A stretch of 21,984 nucleotides of DNA, taken from NCBI GenBank assembly GCA_000970895.1, contig JYHA01000093.1, positions 1 to 21,984 on the forward strand. Direction: 5' to 3'. A model generated the notes under the pieces. It saw only the letters and a program-made list of their open reading frames with translations. It made no database searches and had not been told where the DNA came from. This DNA is from Candidatus Arcanibacter lacustris. GTDB taxonomy: Bacteria > Pseudomonadota > Alphaproteobacteria > Rickettsiales > Arcanibacteraceae. Made by a program: the position numbers and the translations under genes. Positions within the stretch are counted from its first letter, which is position 1, and the number at the start of each line of letters is the position of its first letter. This document shows positions 1-7,962 of this stretch, piece by piece.

Positions 1-9
1 TATAGTAAA

Positions 10-875
10 TTAACTTGAATTAGGTGTGCAAAAGAAGGCTTTTAAAGCATCGTATAATTTATCGAAAGCGGTAATATTATTTTTTATCCATCTTTTCATA
101 TTTGCCCAGAATTTTTCTATAGGATTAAGATCTGGGGAATAAGCTGGTAGAAAAATAACTCGACAACCTACTGATTCTATTAATTCTTTGGTTTTTTTTG
201 ATTTGTGAAAAGTAGCATTGTCCCAAATTACAACCTTCCCAGGCTTTAACTCTTTGATTAAAAACTGTTCTACCCAAGACTCAAAAAAAATCGTATTGCA
301 TGAACCATAAAAAACCAGTGGTGCTATAGGTTTATTGTCAACTAAACCTGACACAATATTCGTTCTTAAATAATGTTTGCCACTTTTTTCGCCAGCTAGT
401 ATCTCGCCCTTTTTACCCCAGCCTCTGTCTTTGATAATTCCTGCTTCTATACCGCTCTCGTCAATATATACAAGATCGCTTGGTTCTATATCTTTAACCT
501 CTTCTAAGTAGACTTCTCTTCTTTCTTGATTTGCTTCCAGATATTTAAAGTCTTTTTTTTATACCTAAATCCCAAAGCTTTTAATCTTTTATGAATGGCG
601 CAATCACTTACTCCAAAGACCTTGCCTATTTCTTCTAGCGTTTGGTTAGGGTTCGATTTTACATATTTTTCTAGCTCCAAAGGATCTAGCTTTCCTTTAC
701 TTCCGCCTCTGATCTTCGATACTAAAGAGCCTTCTTTCTTATACCTTAACCACCACCTATTTACAGCATTGATACTAACAGCAAATAATTGTGATACCAT
801 CTTTTGCTTCATTCCAGATTTTATCTGATCTATTACTCTTAATCTAAGGTCGTTACTATATGATTTTGTTGTCAT
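10..875 (-). CDS. IS630-family transposase, two frames joined by -1 frameshift
   Basis: DD34E transposase that cuts and pastes its own element at TA sites. The first frame (875 to 504, 123 aa) holds two helix-turn-helix parts: a Pfam-HTH-like start with SNDLRLRVI and a second around QTLEEIGKVFGVS. The catalytic domain lies in the -1 frame and runs open from about 558 to the stop at 10-12. The joined product would be about 288 aa, with catalytic D139 (VYIDESG), D219 (VIWDNATFH) and E254 (SPDLNPIEKFW). There are 34 residues between the second Asp and the Glu, as expected for IS630. The catalytic frame has a GTG at 354, but starting there would lose the first Asp, so a fusion is far more likely. 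All key residues are present and no extra stop is seen, so the gene may be active. Confidence 0.88.
552..558 (-). promoter_or_regulatory. Slippery heptamer A_AAA_AAG for -1 frameshifting
   Basis: On the minus strand the first transposase frame reads TAT AAA AAA AAG. This contains the classic tandem-slip heptamer A AAA AAG in the correct phase. A one-base backward slip here enters the frame that carries the DDE domain, which has a stop just upstream (559-561), so the crossover must occur at this run. Programmed frameshifting is known in IS630 elements. No stimulatory structure was folded. Confidence 0.75.
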
Positions 876-930
876 GTGTTTTTGATTTCAATATACTATA
901 TAAAAACACCTAAATCAAGTTATTTTACTA

Positions 931-1012
931 TAGTTTTATCATCTTTTACCTTGCTAATGTTTAACACAAGATATCAGATAATTCATTTACTTTCAACAAA
1001 CGCGACAGAACC
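931..1012 (-). mobile_element. Left 82 bp of an IS6-family element, interrupted by IS630
   Basis: The reverse complement of 931-1012 is identical over 82 bp to 21382-21463, the start of the IS6 copy at the right edge. It begins with the terminal repeat GGTTCTGTCGCG, includes the ribosome-binding site (AAGG) and the first codons of the transposase (ATG ATA AAA CTA), and stops at the TA where IS630 is inserted. The outer end at 1012 abuts a truncated gene. The flanking 8 bp (1013-1020) do not match the flank of the right copy in either orientation. Confidence 0.88.
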
Positions 1013-1255
1013 CACGAAAAAGCAGCCAAAACAAGGCAATCTATTAGAGATAAAATTAACGCCCCGACAAACCTCCTTATGCAAAAAGATAAATCGGCTA
1101 GAAAAATGCTTGACTATGCCGCTAAGCTTGCTCAAACTTCAATAGAATTGCTTTCTAATAAAGGCGGAGCCGAGAGAACAAATAAAGTACTTCCTCCCAT
1201 ACCAAAAAGAGGGGGCCTTTCATCAGGTAAGAATAAGGGTAATTTTAAGTCATAA
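1013..1255 (+). pseudogene. 3' remnant of an unknown gene cut by the IS6 insertion
   Basis: Directly outside the IS6 end an open frame runs for 80 codons to TAA at 1253-1255, with no convincing start codon or ribosome-binding site. It reads H-E-K-A-A-K-T-R at its beginning, has a charged helical middle (KSARKMLDYAAKLAQTSIEL) and a basic Gly/Ser/Lys-rich tail (KRGGLSSGKNKGNFKS). Codon use looks genuine and differs from the longer shadow frame at 876-1145. I do not recognise the family. A basic disordered tail after a helical segment would fit a secretion-system, conjugation or nucleoid protein, but that is a guess. The 5' part was probably lost or moved by IS6 activity. Confidence 0.6.
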
Positions 1256-1263
1256 CTGCGTGT

Positions 1264-1340
<77 letters not shown>

Positions 1341-1399
1341 ACAATGAAGGATAATTAACTATCTTATAGTCTAGTTATTTAATTAAAGCAAGAATTATT

Positions 1400-1999
1400 T
1401 TAAAGAGATTTTTCATCTTTGTTTATTAATCTGATAATATTTTCATAGTGGCGAATAAGAACCAACATAGAAGAAACCAACATCATAATAAACAACCACT
1501 TATCATTACCTAAAAAATATCCAACTATGGGAGCTAATCCAAAACTCAAGATTGCTGCGAGTGAGGAAATCCTGGTAATGAGAAAAGTAAGAAGCCAAAT
1601 AGCGATACAAATAAGACCGATTTTATAATCACAATAACAGAAAACTGCAAAAGAAGTAGCAACCCCCTTACCGCCTTTGAATTTTAACCAGATAGGAAAT
1701 ATATGACCAATCACCGCGAACTGGGCAGCCAAAATCATCGCATGATGCCCTACCAATTTATCAGCGACATAACAAGCAAGCAATCCCTTAGATACATCCA
1801 AAATCAGAGTAAAGGCTCCTAGTTTTTTACCACCAACTCTAAGCATATTAGTAGCGCCAATATTCCCTGATCCACTCTGTCTAATATCACCTATTGCAAA
1901 TACTTTACCAATGAGTAAGCCAAAAGGAATAGATCCCAGCAAGTAAGATAAAATGATGATTAAATAATGATTATTGATTATTTCTAAATGATCTAACAT
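1400..1999 (-). CDS. plsY: Acyl-phosphate:glycerol-3-phosphate acyltransferase PlsY
   Basis: Inner-membrane enzyme that moves an acyl group from acyl-phosphate to glycerol-3-phosphate, the first step of phospholipid synthesis. The 199 aa match the usual family length, with about five hydrophobic segments. All three signature loops are visible: GSIPFGLLIGK (22-32), GSGNIGATN (43-51) and KFKGGKGVAT (106-115). The ATG at 1999 follows a modest AAGAG ribosome-binding site and overlaps the end of mltG by 29 bp, so the two are probably translated together. It closes the fabG-acpP-fabF-mltG-plsY run, which links fatty-acid synthesis to membrane lipid assembly. Nothing unusual is seen. Confidence 0.95.
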   Translation of the reverse strand: MLDHLEIINNHYLIIILSYLLGSIPFGLLIGKVFAIGDIRQSGSGNIGATNMLRVGGKKLGAFTLILDVSKGLLACYVADKLVGHHAMILAAQFAVIGHIFPIWLKFKGGKGVATSFAVFCYCDYKIGLICIAIWLLTFLITRISSLAAILSFGLAPIVGYFLGNDKWLFIMMLVSSMLVLIRHYENIIRLINKDEKSL

Positions 2000-2930
2000 T
2001 ATTATTATGCTCTTTTAAGTTACTGGAAAATTTATGTCCACCTGTTCCATCTGCTACAAAAAATATATCATTAGTTTCATCTGGGTTAAGGGCGGCTTCT
2101 ATTGAAGCCCTACCTGGATTGGTAATTGGAGTTGGAGGCAATCCATATACATGGTAAGTATTATAAGGTGAATTACTAGCTAGATCTTTCCTGCTTAATT
2201 CTCTAGTTAATTCATATTTACCTAAGGTAACCCCGTATATAGTTGTAGGATCAGCCTGTAATTTCATATGTTTATTTAATCTATTGATAAAAACTGCTGA
2301 GACTTTTTTGCGCTCTGAGCTAAGTCCTGTTTCTTTTTCAATAATTGATGCAAGAACCAATGCTTCTTCTTTAGTTTTTATAACCGCATTTACCTTTCTA
2401 TTTTCCCACAAATAATCTAAAGCCTGATCCATATTATCTCTCATGCGTTTGATTATACCTTCTTTAGTATCGCCATAAGTGAAAAAATAAGTTTCAGGTA
2501 AAAGAGCGCCTTCTGGAATTTCCTCTTCTATTTCACCAGTTAAGATAGTTTCTGCATTTATTCTATCTAAGATTTGCTTGGTGGTTGTTCCTTCTGCGAT
2601 AGTTAGTTTATGGATAATAGATTTTCCTTCCACCAAAGTATTTAGGATCTTGCCCATACCAGTAGAACTATGAAGCATATATTCACCAGCCTTAATGCGA
2701 TTATATGAATTCACTAACCTCATGGCAAATAGCATGGTTTTTGGATGTTCGATAATTTTTTCTTGAGCTAGTTTTTCGGAAAAATCTTTTAGTGACTCGC
2801 CTTTATGCAAGATAATAATTTTATCTTGCAATAGCGGTCCTTTCATATTTAGAAAAACATATAATCCTGAAGATAAAGTCAGTATTACTGATAGTACTAT
2901 AAAGCTGCCAATTAAAAAATGGCGGATCAT
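1971..2930 (-). CDS. mltG: Endolytic murein transglycosylase MltG (YceG-like)
   Basis: Membrane-anchored enzyme that cuts nascent glycan strands and is thought to end peptidoglycan chain elongation. The 319 aa begin with one transmembrane segment (about 5-27), then a LysM-like region and the YceG catalytic domain. The signature is ASIIEKETG, with catalytic Glu at residue 198, followed by LQADPTTIYGV and the conserved YGLPPTPITNPG near the C-terminus. The gene starts only 3 bp after the fabF stop and overlaps plsY, so it is clearly within the operon. The fabF-mltG pairing is common in bacteria. Presence of MltG implies that this lineage still makes some peptidoglycan, as do the DAP genes further along. 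Confidence 0.95.
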   Translation of the reverse strand: MIRHFLIGSFIVLSVILTLSSGLYVFLNMKGPLLQDKIIILHKGESLKDFSEKLAQEKIIEHPKTMLFAMRLVNSYNRIKAGEYMLHSSTGMGKILNTLVEGKSIIHKLTIAEGTTTKQILDRINAETILTGEIEEEIPEGALLPETYFFTYGDTKEGIIKRMRDNMDQALDYLWENRKVNAVIKTKEEALVLASIIEKETGLSSERKKVSAVFINRLNKHMKLQADPTTIYGVTLGKYELTRELSRKDLASNSPYNTYHVYGLPPTPITNPGRASIEAALNPDETNDIFFVADGTGGHKFSSNLKEHNNNVRSFRNNQ

Positions 2931-2933
2931 TTA

Positions 2934-4196
2934 TTAGTCAATTTTCTTGAAAATTAGCGAAGCATTAGTACCACCAAAACCAAATGAATTGGATAAGGTT
3001 GCTCTAATTTTACGCTCTTTAGCTTTATGAGGTACTAAATCAATATCTATATCTGCTGGTGGATTATCTAAGTTAAGAGTAGGAGGAACTATACTATCTC
3101 TCATAGCAAGCAAACAGAAAATCGCCTCAACACTACCTGCAGCACCGAGCAAATGACCAATTGATGATTTAGTAGATGACATCATCATATTTTTGGTATT
3201 TGAACCAAATAATTTTCTAACTACAGATAATTCAATTTCATCTCCAAGTGGAGTTGAAGTACCATGAGCATTAACATAATCAATATCTTCTAATCCTAGA
3301 CCTGAACGTTTTAATGCCATTTCCATAGATCTGAAAGCGCCTCTTCCCTCTGGATGAGGTGCAGTAATATGGTAACCATCACCGGTTAAACCATAGCCTA
3401 CTACTTCTCCGTAAATTTTAGCGCCACGTTTTTTAGCATGCTCATATTCTTCTAAAACAACAACACCAGCACCTTCTCCCATAACAAAGCCATCTCTGTC
3501 TCTGTCCCAAGGTCTTGAAGCTGCCGTTGGATTGTCATTAAAATTAGTAGATAATGCACGAGCTGCAGCAAAGCCACCAAATCCAACTCTACATAGAGCG
3601 CATTCAGCACCACCTGCAACCATTACATCCGCATCACCAAGAGCGATCATTCTAGCACCATCACCAATAGCATGAGCACCTGTCGAACAGGCCGTTACTA
3701 CTGAGTGATTTGGTCCTTGAAAACCATATTTGATAGAGATTTGTCCTGATAGTAGATTGATCAAACATGCTGGAATAAAAAACGGACTTAGTTTTTTAAC
3801 GCCATGCTCAAAAACTGAAACAGAATTAGTTTCAATACAAGGTAATCCACCGATTCCAGAACCAAGAATCACCCCAGTATTAACCAAATCTTCTTCTGAA
3901 GTAGGATTCCAACCAGAATCTGCAATTGCCTCATCGGCTGCAGCAATACCATACATGATAAAACGATCCATTTTTCTTTGGTCTTTTGATGATATATGAT
4001 TATCAACATTATAACCAAATTCTTCATCAGCTTCTGGCAATTGACCAGCAACTTTTGAATTTAGATCACTAACGTCAAACCTGGTGATATTTCTTAAACC
4101 AGATTTACCTTTAATTAGTTGGCTCCAACTATTCTCGGCACCCACTGCTAAAGGGGTCACAAGACCCACACCCGTTATTACAACACGTCTCATCAT
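2934..4196 (-). CDS. fabF: 3-oxoacyl-ACP synthase II (FabF)
   Basis: Condensing enzyme that elongates acyl-ACP with malonyl-ACP in type II fatty-acid synthesis. The 420 aa are of normal length. The Cys-His-His triad is visible: C170 in VVTACSTGAH, H311 in NAHGTSTPLGD and H348 in SSIGHLLGAAG. The C-terminal FGFGGTNAS motif is also present. The gene begins with two consecutive ATG codons (4196 and 4193), and either could be used. It lies 35 bp after acpP and 3 bp before mltG in one minus-strand operon. Confidence 0.97.
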   Translation of the reverse strand: MMRRVVITGVGLVTPLAVGAENSWSQLIKGKSGLRNITRFDVSDLNSKVAGQLPEADEEFGYNVDNHISSKDQRKMDRFIMYGIAAADEAIADSGWNPTSEEDLVNTGVILGSGIGGLPCIETNSVSVFEHGVKKLSPFFIPACLINLLSGQISIKYGFQGPNHSVVTACSTGAHAIGDGARMIALGDADVMVAGGAECALCRVGFGGFAAARALSTNFNDNPTAASRPWDRDRDGFVMGEGAGVVVLEEYEHAKKRGAKIYGEVVGYGLTGDGYHITAPHPEGRGAFRSMEMALKRSGLGLEDIDYVNAHGTSTPLGDEIELSVVRKLFGSNTKNMMMSSTKSSIGHLLGAAGSVEAIFCLLAMRDSIVPPTLNLDNPPADIDIDLVPHKAKERKIRATLSNSFGFGGTNASLIFKKID

Positions 4197-4231
4197 ATTT
4201 GATACCTACTAATTTGAACTAGCTTATGCGC

Positions 4232-4486
4232 TTAAACAGCTTTTTTGGCCAAAGATTGTTCACTAATATATGCTACTGCTTGAGACAAATTAGTGATTTT
4301 TTCTGCTGCTTCATCAGGGATTTCACAACCAAACTCTTCTTCAAAATGCATCACAAGTTCAACTTGGTCTAAACTATCAGCACCCAAATCATCAACAAAA
4401 TGTGCATCATCTGTGATTTTTGCATCATCTACATCAAGATGTTCTGCAATTATTTTTTTGATCTTTTCTTTCATATCTTCACTCAT
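4232..4486 (-). CDS. acpP: Acyl carrier protein
   Basis: Small acidic carrier (84 aa) that holds growing acyl chains on a 4'-phosphopantetheine arm. The attachment serine is S38 in the canonical motif DDLGADSLDQVE. The following acidic helix 2 (VMHFEEEFGCEIPDE) is the docking surface for Fab enzymes. A strong ribosome-binding site (AAAGGAGC) precedes the ATG. The gene lies between fabG and fabF, the usual bacterial order. Confidence 0.97.
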   Translation of the reverse strand: MSEDMKEKIKKIIAEHLDVDDAKITDDAHFVDDLGADSLDQVELVMHFEEEFGCEIPDEAAEKITNLSQAVAYISEQSLAKKAV

Positions 4487-4552
4487 AGTAAAGCTCCTTT
4501 AATTTTAGTTTATTTATATAAATAAGAGTGCTTGAATAAGCCTTATACCATT

Positions 4553-4558
4553 ATTATA
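4553..4558 (-). promoter_or_regulatory. Possible -10 box upstream of acpP
   Basis: In the 93-bp fabG-acpP gap the minus strand carries a perfect TATAAT (4558 down to 4553), about 67 bp before the acpP start. The best -35 at proper spacing is poor, so an internal promoter boosting acpP-fabF is possible but not shown. Confidence 0.3.
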
Positions 4559-4579
4559 GTTAAAATTCTATAACAAAAA

Positions 4580-5317
4580 TCATACCATCAACATCCCACC
4601 ATTTACATGGATAGTCTGCCCATTAATATAACTCGATTCTTCACTGGCTAGAAAAACCACAGCATTTGCAACATCTTCTGCTTTACCAAAACACCCAGCA
4701 GGGATTTTGTTAAACAAATTAGCTCGTTGCTCCTCACCAAGTTTACTAGTCATAGCAGTTTCAATAAAACCAGGAGCCACACAATTCATTGTGATGCCTC
4801 TTGATGCCGTCTCTGCTGCAAGTGATTTAGTCATACCAATTAATCCTGCTTTTGACGCACAATAATTAGCTTGGCCAGGATTTCCAGTAACGCCAACGAC
4901 AGATGCTATATTGATAATTCTACCATATCTAGCCTTTATCATTGATTTTATTGCCGCCCTGTTTAAAATAAAACTAGATTTGAGATTTACGTTAATAACA
5001 TCATCAAAATCTTCGTTTTTCATTCTAATAGCAAGCATGTCTTTAGTAATTCCCGCATTACAAACCAATATATCTAACTTTCCATATATTGATTTTGCTT
5101 CTTCTACTAAATTCTCTACCGAATCAGATTCTCTAAGATCACATAACTTTATATGAACATTATTCCCTAACTCAGAAGCTAGTCGCTCTAAAGCATCAAG
5201 CCTTGTTCCAGATATAATAAGTTTAGCACCTTGAGCGTGTAACGCACGAGATGTTGCAGCCCCTATATCCCCAGACGCTCCAGTAACAATAGCTACTCTA
5301 TCTTTTAAACTAAACAA
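4580..5317 (-). CDS. fabG: 3-oxoacyl-ACP reductase (FabG)
   Basis: NADPH-dependent short-chain dehydrogenase that reduces 3-oxoacyl-ACP. It has the Rossmann motif VTGASGDIG near the N-terminus, the NAG motif, catalytic Ser in INIASVVG and the YCASK catalytic pair. The C-terminus ends in GGMLMV, like Rickettsia FabG as I remember it. No ATG is available in frame. The open frame begins with TTG at 5323, but a second TTG at 5317 is better placed: a GAGAA ribosome-binding site at 5328-5324 leaves a 6-base gap, and the product MFSLKDRV aligns with the usual FabG start. I therefore chose 5317 (245 aa). It heads the fab operon, with a divergent gap of about 100 bp to the Nudix gene. Confidence 0.93.
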   Translation of the reverse strand: MFSLKDRVAIVTGASGDIGAATSRALHAQGAKLIISGTRLDALERLASELGNNVHIKLCDLRESDSVENLVEEAKSIYGKLDILVCNAGITKDMLAIRMKNEDFDDVINVNLKSSFILNRAAIKSMIKARYGRIINIASVVGVTGNPGQANYCASKAGLIGMTKSLAAETASRGITMNCVAPGFIETAMTSKLGEEQRANLFNKIPAGCFGKAEDVANAVVFLASEESSYINGQTIHVNGGMLMV

Positions 5318-5463
5318 TATCAATTCTCATTTAATTATTAAAATTAATTATTAATTACCAATCCTAACTATACTAATTGTAGAAATTGTCAACATAATTT
5401 GTACAATATAAGTTTTTCATGATATATAACTCATATGAGATACTCAAAAAATGGAAATCATAC

Positions 5464-6012
5464 ATGCATCGCAATAAACTATTGAATTTAATCAACAATT
5501 TCAATCCAAAAGATCTTATGGAAAATAATCATAAAAATAACATCTTGAATTTTATCAATAATAACAAGGATTGTTTTGAGAGGTCTTTAAGCGAAGGTCA
5601 TATCACCGGATCATGTTGGCTTATAAATCATGATAATAGCAAATTCTTATTATTACATCATCAAAAGCTTGATATTTGGGTGCAACCAGGAGGCCATGCC
5701 GATGGAGATTCAGATATACTTGGAGTTACCATCAAAGAAGCCCAAGAAGAGACTGGAATTATAGATATAGAACCAGTATCAGATGAGATTTTTGATATTG
5801 ATATTCATAAAATTCCAGCCAATTCAAAAGATGCCGCACATCTTCATTACGATGTTAGATTTTTACTAAGAGTAAAAAATGATCAAGAGCCAATCAGAAA
5901 CAGAGAATCTAAAGATATCAAATGGTTTGATAAAAACACTCACTCCTTACCAACTTCAGAGTTGTCAGTAACGAGAATGCATGATAAATGGCTTGAATTA
6001 GAAGCTTATTAA
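5464..6012 (+). CDS. Nudix hydrolase, substrate unknown
   Basis: Member of the Nudix family, which hydrolyses nucleoside diphosphates linked to another group. The Nudix box reads GGHADGDSDILGV then TIKEAQEETGI. The REUxEE core is conserved as KEAQEE, and the spacing before it is that of the GGHADGD-type subfamily. The open frame begins at an ATG at 5419 with no ribosome-binding site. The ATG at 5464 has GGA about 8 bases upstream and keeps the whole fold, so I prefer it (182 aa). It is divergent from fabG and stands alone. The decayed gene after it begins 15 bp past the stop and may once have shared its transcript. The substrate cannot be told from sequence. Confidence 0.85.
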   Translation: MHRNKLLNLINNFNPKDLMENNHKNNILNFINNNKDCFERSLSEGHITGSCWLINHDNSKFLLLHHQKLDIWVQPGGHADGDSDILGVTIKEAQEETGIIDIEPVSDEIFDIDIHKIPANSKDAAHLHYDVRFLLRVKNDQEPIRNRESKDIKWFDKNTHSLPTSELSVTRMHDKWLELEAY

Positions 6013-6026
6013 CAAATGAGAAAAAC

Positions 6027-6600
6027 ATGAAAACACTAAAAATAATAGCGACAAGATTTTACAACCTCCTTTTCCCTAATAACAGAGTACATATCGATAA
6101 TCCAAATGATAATGATAGAGCTATATTTTCTGGAGATGACGACTACATACAAGATGGCGATAATTTATGAGATAATGCTCCTTTTAATAACGCCAACGAA
6201 GATGATCATACTAAATTATCACCAGGAGGACGAGATAGAAGAAAAAGTATATTCATCAATCAAGATGGTGACAATCTAGAAACCAACGAAGAAGTCTTAA
6301 AAAACTATATATTAATAAATGGAGACTCAAATTATATGAACTCTGCAATGGAAATCGATTGAGGAATCAATCATCTTGGAAAACTCACAGGATGTTAGGA
6401 TTACACAGAAAATAATGTGATATACTAAAAACCACGCCTATCTTTTTGCAAGATTATGATCGCATCAATTCTTAAGGTTTTTTAGACCCAAAAATAGACA
6501 GAAAAACAATTAAAGAATGGAATTATACTTATTTTACAATATCATCGCTAGCTCTATCAAGCTATATACTAATATATATCTTCATCAATAATTATTACTT
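6027..6600 (+). pseudogene. Decayed gene of unknown function with in-frame TGA codons
   Basis: From ATG 6027 a frame runs 123 codons to TAG at 6396, broken only by TGA at 6168 (codon 48) and 6360 (codon 112). It starts MKTLKIIATRFYNLLFPNN and is rich in Asp and Asn. Both TGA codons could derive from TGG by one transition. After the TAG, a frame offset by two bases (from 6419) continues as DILKTTPIFLQDYDRINS, a TAA at 6473, and a hydrophobic segment at about 6530-6590, suggesting a C-terminal membrane anchor. The end overlaps the 3' end of the convergent corC-like gene and cannot be fixed. At least three stops and one frameshift make this a pseudogene. I do not recognise the family. This explains the 556-bp gap between the Nudix and transporter genes. 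Confidence 0.55.
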
Positions 6601-7846
6601 GTGCTTTGACAGATTTAATCTGATTATAATGCTTTTCAAGAATAGTAAATTTTACACCATGTAGTATGAGTATTTCGCCAATTTTTGGCACTCTTTCTGT
6701 TTCATTCATAATTAGGCCTGCAATAGTACTTGCATTTTCTGTGGGCAAACTCCAATCCAATTGACGATTAACATCTCTAAGAGAAGAAATCCCAGTTATC
6801 TTATACGAACCATCCTCTTCCAACACTATATCATCTCTGACTTCATCATGCTCATCATCTATTTCACCTACGATTTCTTCGATAATATTCTCAAGCGTCA
6901 CCAACCCTAGCAACGCCCCATATTCATCGATCACCAATGCAAAGTGATTGCGCTTTTTACGAAACTCAGCTAATTGCTCACTTAAAGAACTATTTTCTGG
7001 TACAAACCAAGGTTTACTAGCAATAGATGCTATATCAATAGCATTAATATCATCGCTATGATCGCTAATTTCTTTCAGTAGATCCTTAATATTTAAAACC
7101 CCAACAATATTATCCGGATCATCCTTCCATAATGGCAATCTTGTATGCTTGCTATCCACTGCTTTGGCAATTATTTCACTAATAGTAGCATCGATATTTA
7201 TCGACACAACATTACTTCTATGGATCATCACGGCAGATACTTCTATATCTTTCATATCTAAGATGCCACCAAGCATGTCACGATCATTTTTAATTACCAA
7301 ACCTTCATGATGGTGCAATTCAATAGCTCCTCGCAACTCTTCCTTTACTGAATGATAAGAAGCTTTTTCTTTGTTGGTAGTGAATTTTGATAATAGATAA
7401 TTAACAAGAAGCTGCACAGATGAGACAAATGGATTAACTATCCTGACGATATTATACAAAATTGGCGCAGTAGAAAGTGAAAATTTCTCAGCATTTTCGA
7501 ATGCATATGATTTTGGCAATACTTCTGCAAAAACAAAAATAATACAAGCCATAATTATACCAAAAATCCAGGCAAATTCATCTGCAAATAATTTTTCAGC
7601 AATATGAGCAGCCAAAAACGAAGCGAAAGTATTGCAACTTGTATTGCCAAGAAGAAGAGCGCTAATTAGCTTTTCTTTATCTTTACGCAATATAGAAACC
7701 ATCTTAGCACGACTATTTCCTTCCGATTTAAGACGGTGAATTGTTGCTTGAGAAACTCCAGTAAGAGCTGTCTCTGCTCCCGCAAAGAAACCCGATACTA
7801 TAATTAATATAACAAGAGATACTATTGAAAAAAATACTGATTCCAT
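6569..7846 (-). CDS. CNNM/CorC-type transporter (DUF21, CBS pair, CorC_HlyC domain)
   Basis: Membrane protein of the hemolysin C/CorC group, linked in studied members to magnesium or cobalt export. The 425 aa hold an N-terminal DUF21/CNNM membrane domain with about four hydrophobic segments (residues 5-155, including GFFAGAETAL), a CBS pair (about 205-330, with VIDEYGALLGLVTLENI), and the small C-terminal CorC_HlyC domain (about 350-420). This full layout differs from the shorter rickettsial TlyC, which as I recall lacks DUF21. The name hemolysin is historical and no cytolytic role is implied. It is divergent from the small ORF and xerD, and convergent with the decayed gene. Confidence 0.92.
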   Translation of the reverse strand: MESVFFSIVSLVILIIVSGFFAGAETALTGVSQATIHRLKSEGNSRAKMVSILRKDKEKLISALLLGNTSCNTFASFLAAHIAEKLFADEFAWIFGIIMACIIFVFAEVLPKSYAFENAEKFSLSTAPILYNIVRIVNPFVSSVQLLVNYLLSKFTTNKEKASYHSVKEELRGAIELHHHEGLVIKNDRDMLGGILDMKDIEVSAVMIHRSNVVSINIDATISEIIAKAVDSKHTRLPLWKDDPDNIVGVLNIKDLLKEISDHSDDINAIDIASIASKPWFVPENSSLSEQLAEFRKKRNHFALVIDEYGALLGLVTLENIIEEIVGEIDDEHDEVRDDIVLEEDGSYKITGISSLRDVNRQLDWSLPTENASTIAGLIMNETERVPKIGEILILHGVKFTILEKHYNQIKSVKAQVIIIDEDIY

Positions 7847-7962
7847 TATACGCTAATATTGAATATAATAACTGACATGATAATTCTTTTATACATCATT
7901 TTTATCTTTAAATAAAGCATTAATCATACTGTTACATAAATATCTAGCTGGAGAAACAACTC

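Larger units (their letters stand above)
1..932 (-). mobile_element. IS630-family insertion sequence, apparently complete
   Basis: The element is bounded by near-perfect terminal inverted repeats of about 27 bp: 1-27 matches the reverse complement of 906-932 with two mismatches, and both read inward from TATAGTAAA. The outer TA at 1-2 and 931-932 fits the TA target duplication of the IS630/Tc1-mariner superfamily, so the element proper is about 3-930. It carries a single transposase gene in two frames. Joining the DNA outside the right end across the TA reproduces the start of an IS6-type transposase, also seen intact at 21452, so this element jumped into a resident IS6 copy. The other half of that copy lies before position 1 and cannot be checked here. 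Confidence 0.9.

Noticed and set aside
876..1145. 89-aa plus-strand frame spanning the IS630 end, the IS6 end and the truncated gene
   Set aside because: It runs across two transposon boundaries and is out of frame with the remnant at 1013-1255, which has better codon use and a natural stop.
5380..5395. fabG promoter with a perfect TTGACA on the minus strand
   Set aside because: The only -10-like box (TATAGT) downstream lies at a 14-bp spacing, too short for a normal sigma70 promoter. It remains possible but is not supported.
6027..6395. A genetic code in which TGA encodes tryptophan
   Set aside because: TGA ends fabG and dapD at the expected family length, and TGG is used for Trp in intact genes such as xerD and fabF. 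The TGA codons are confined to one decayed gene.
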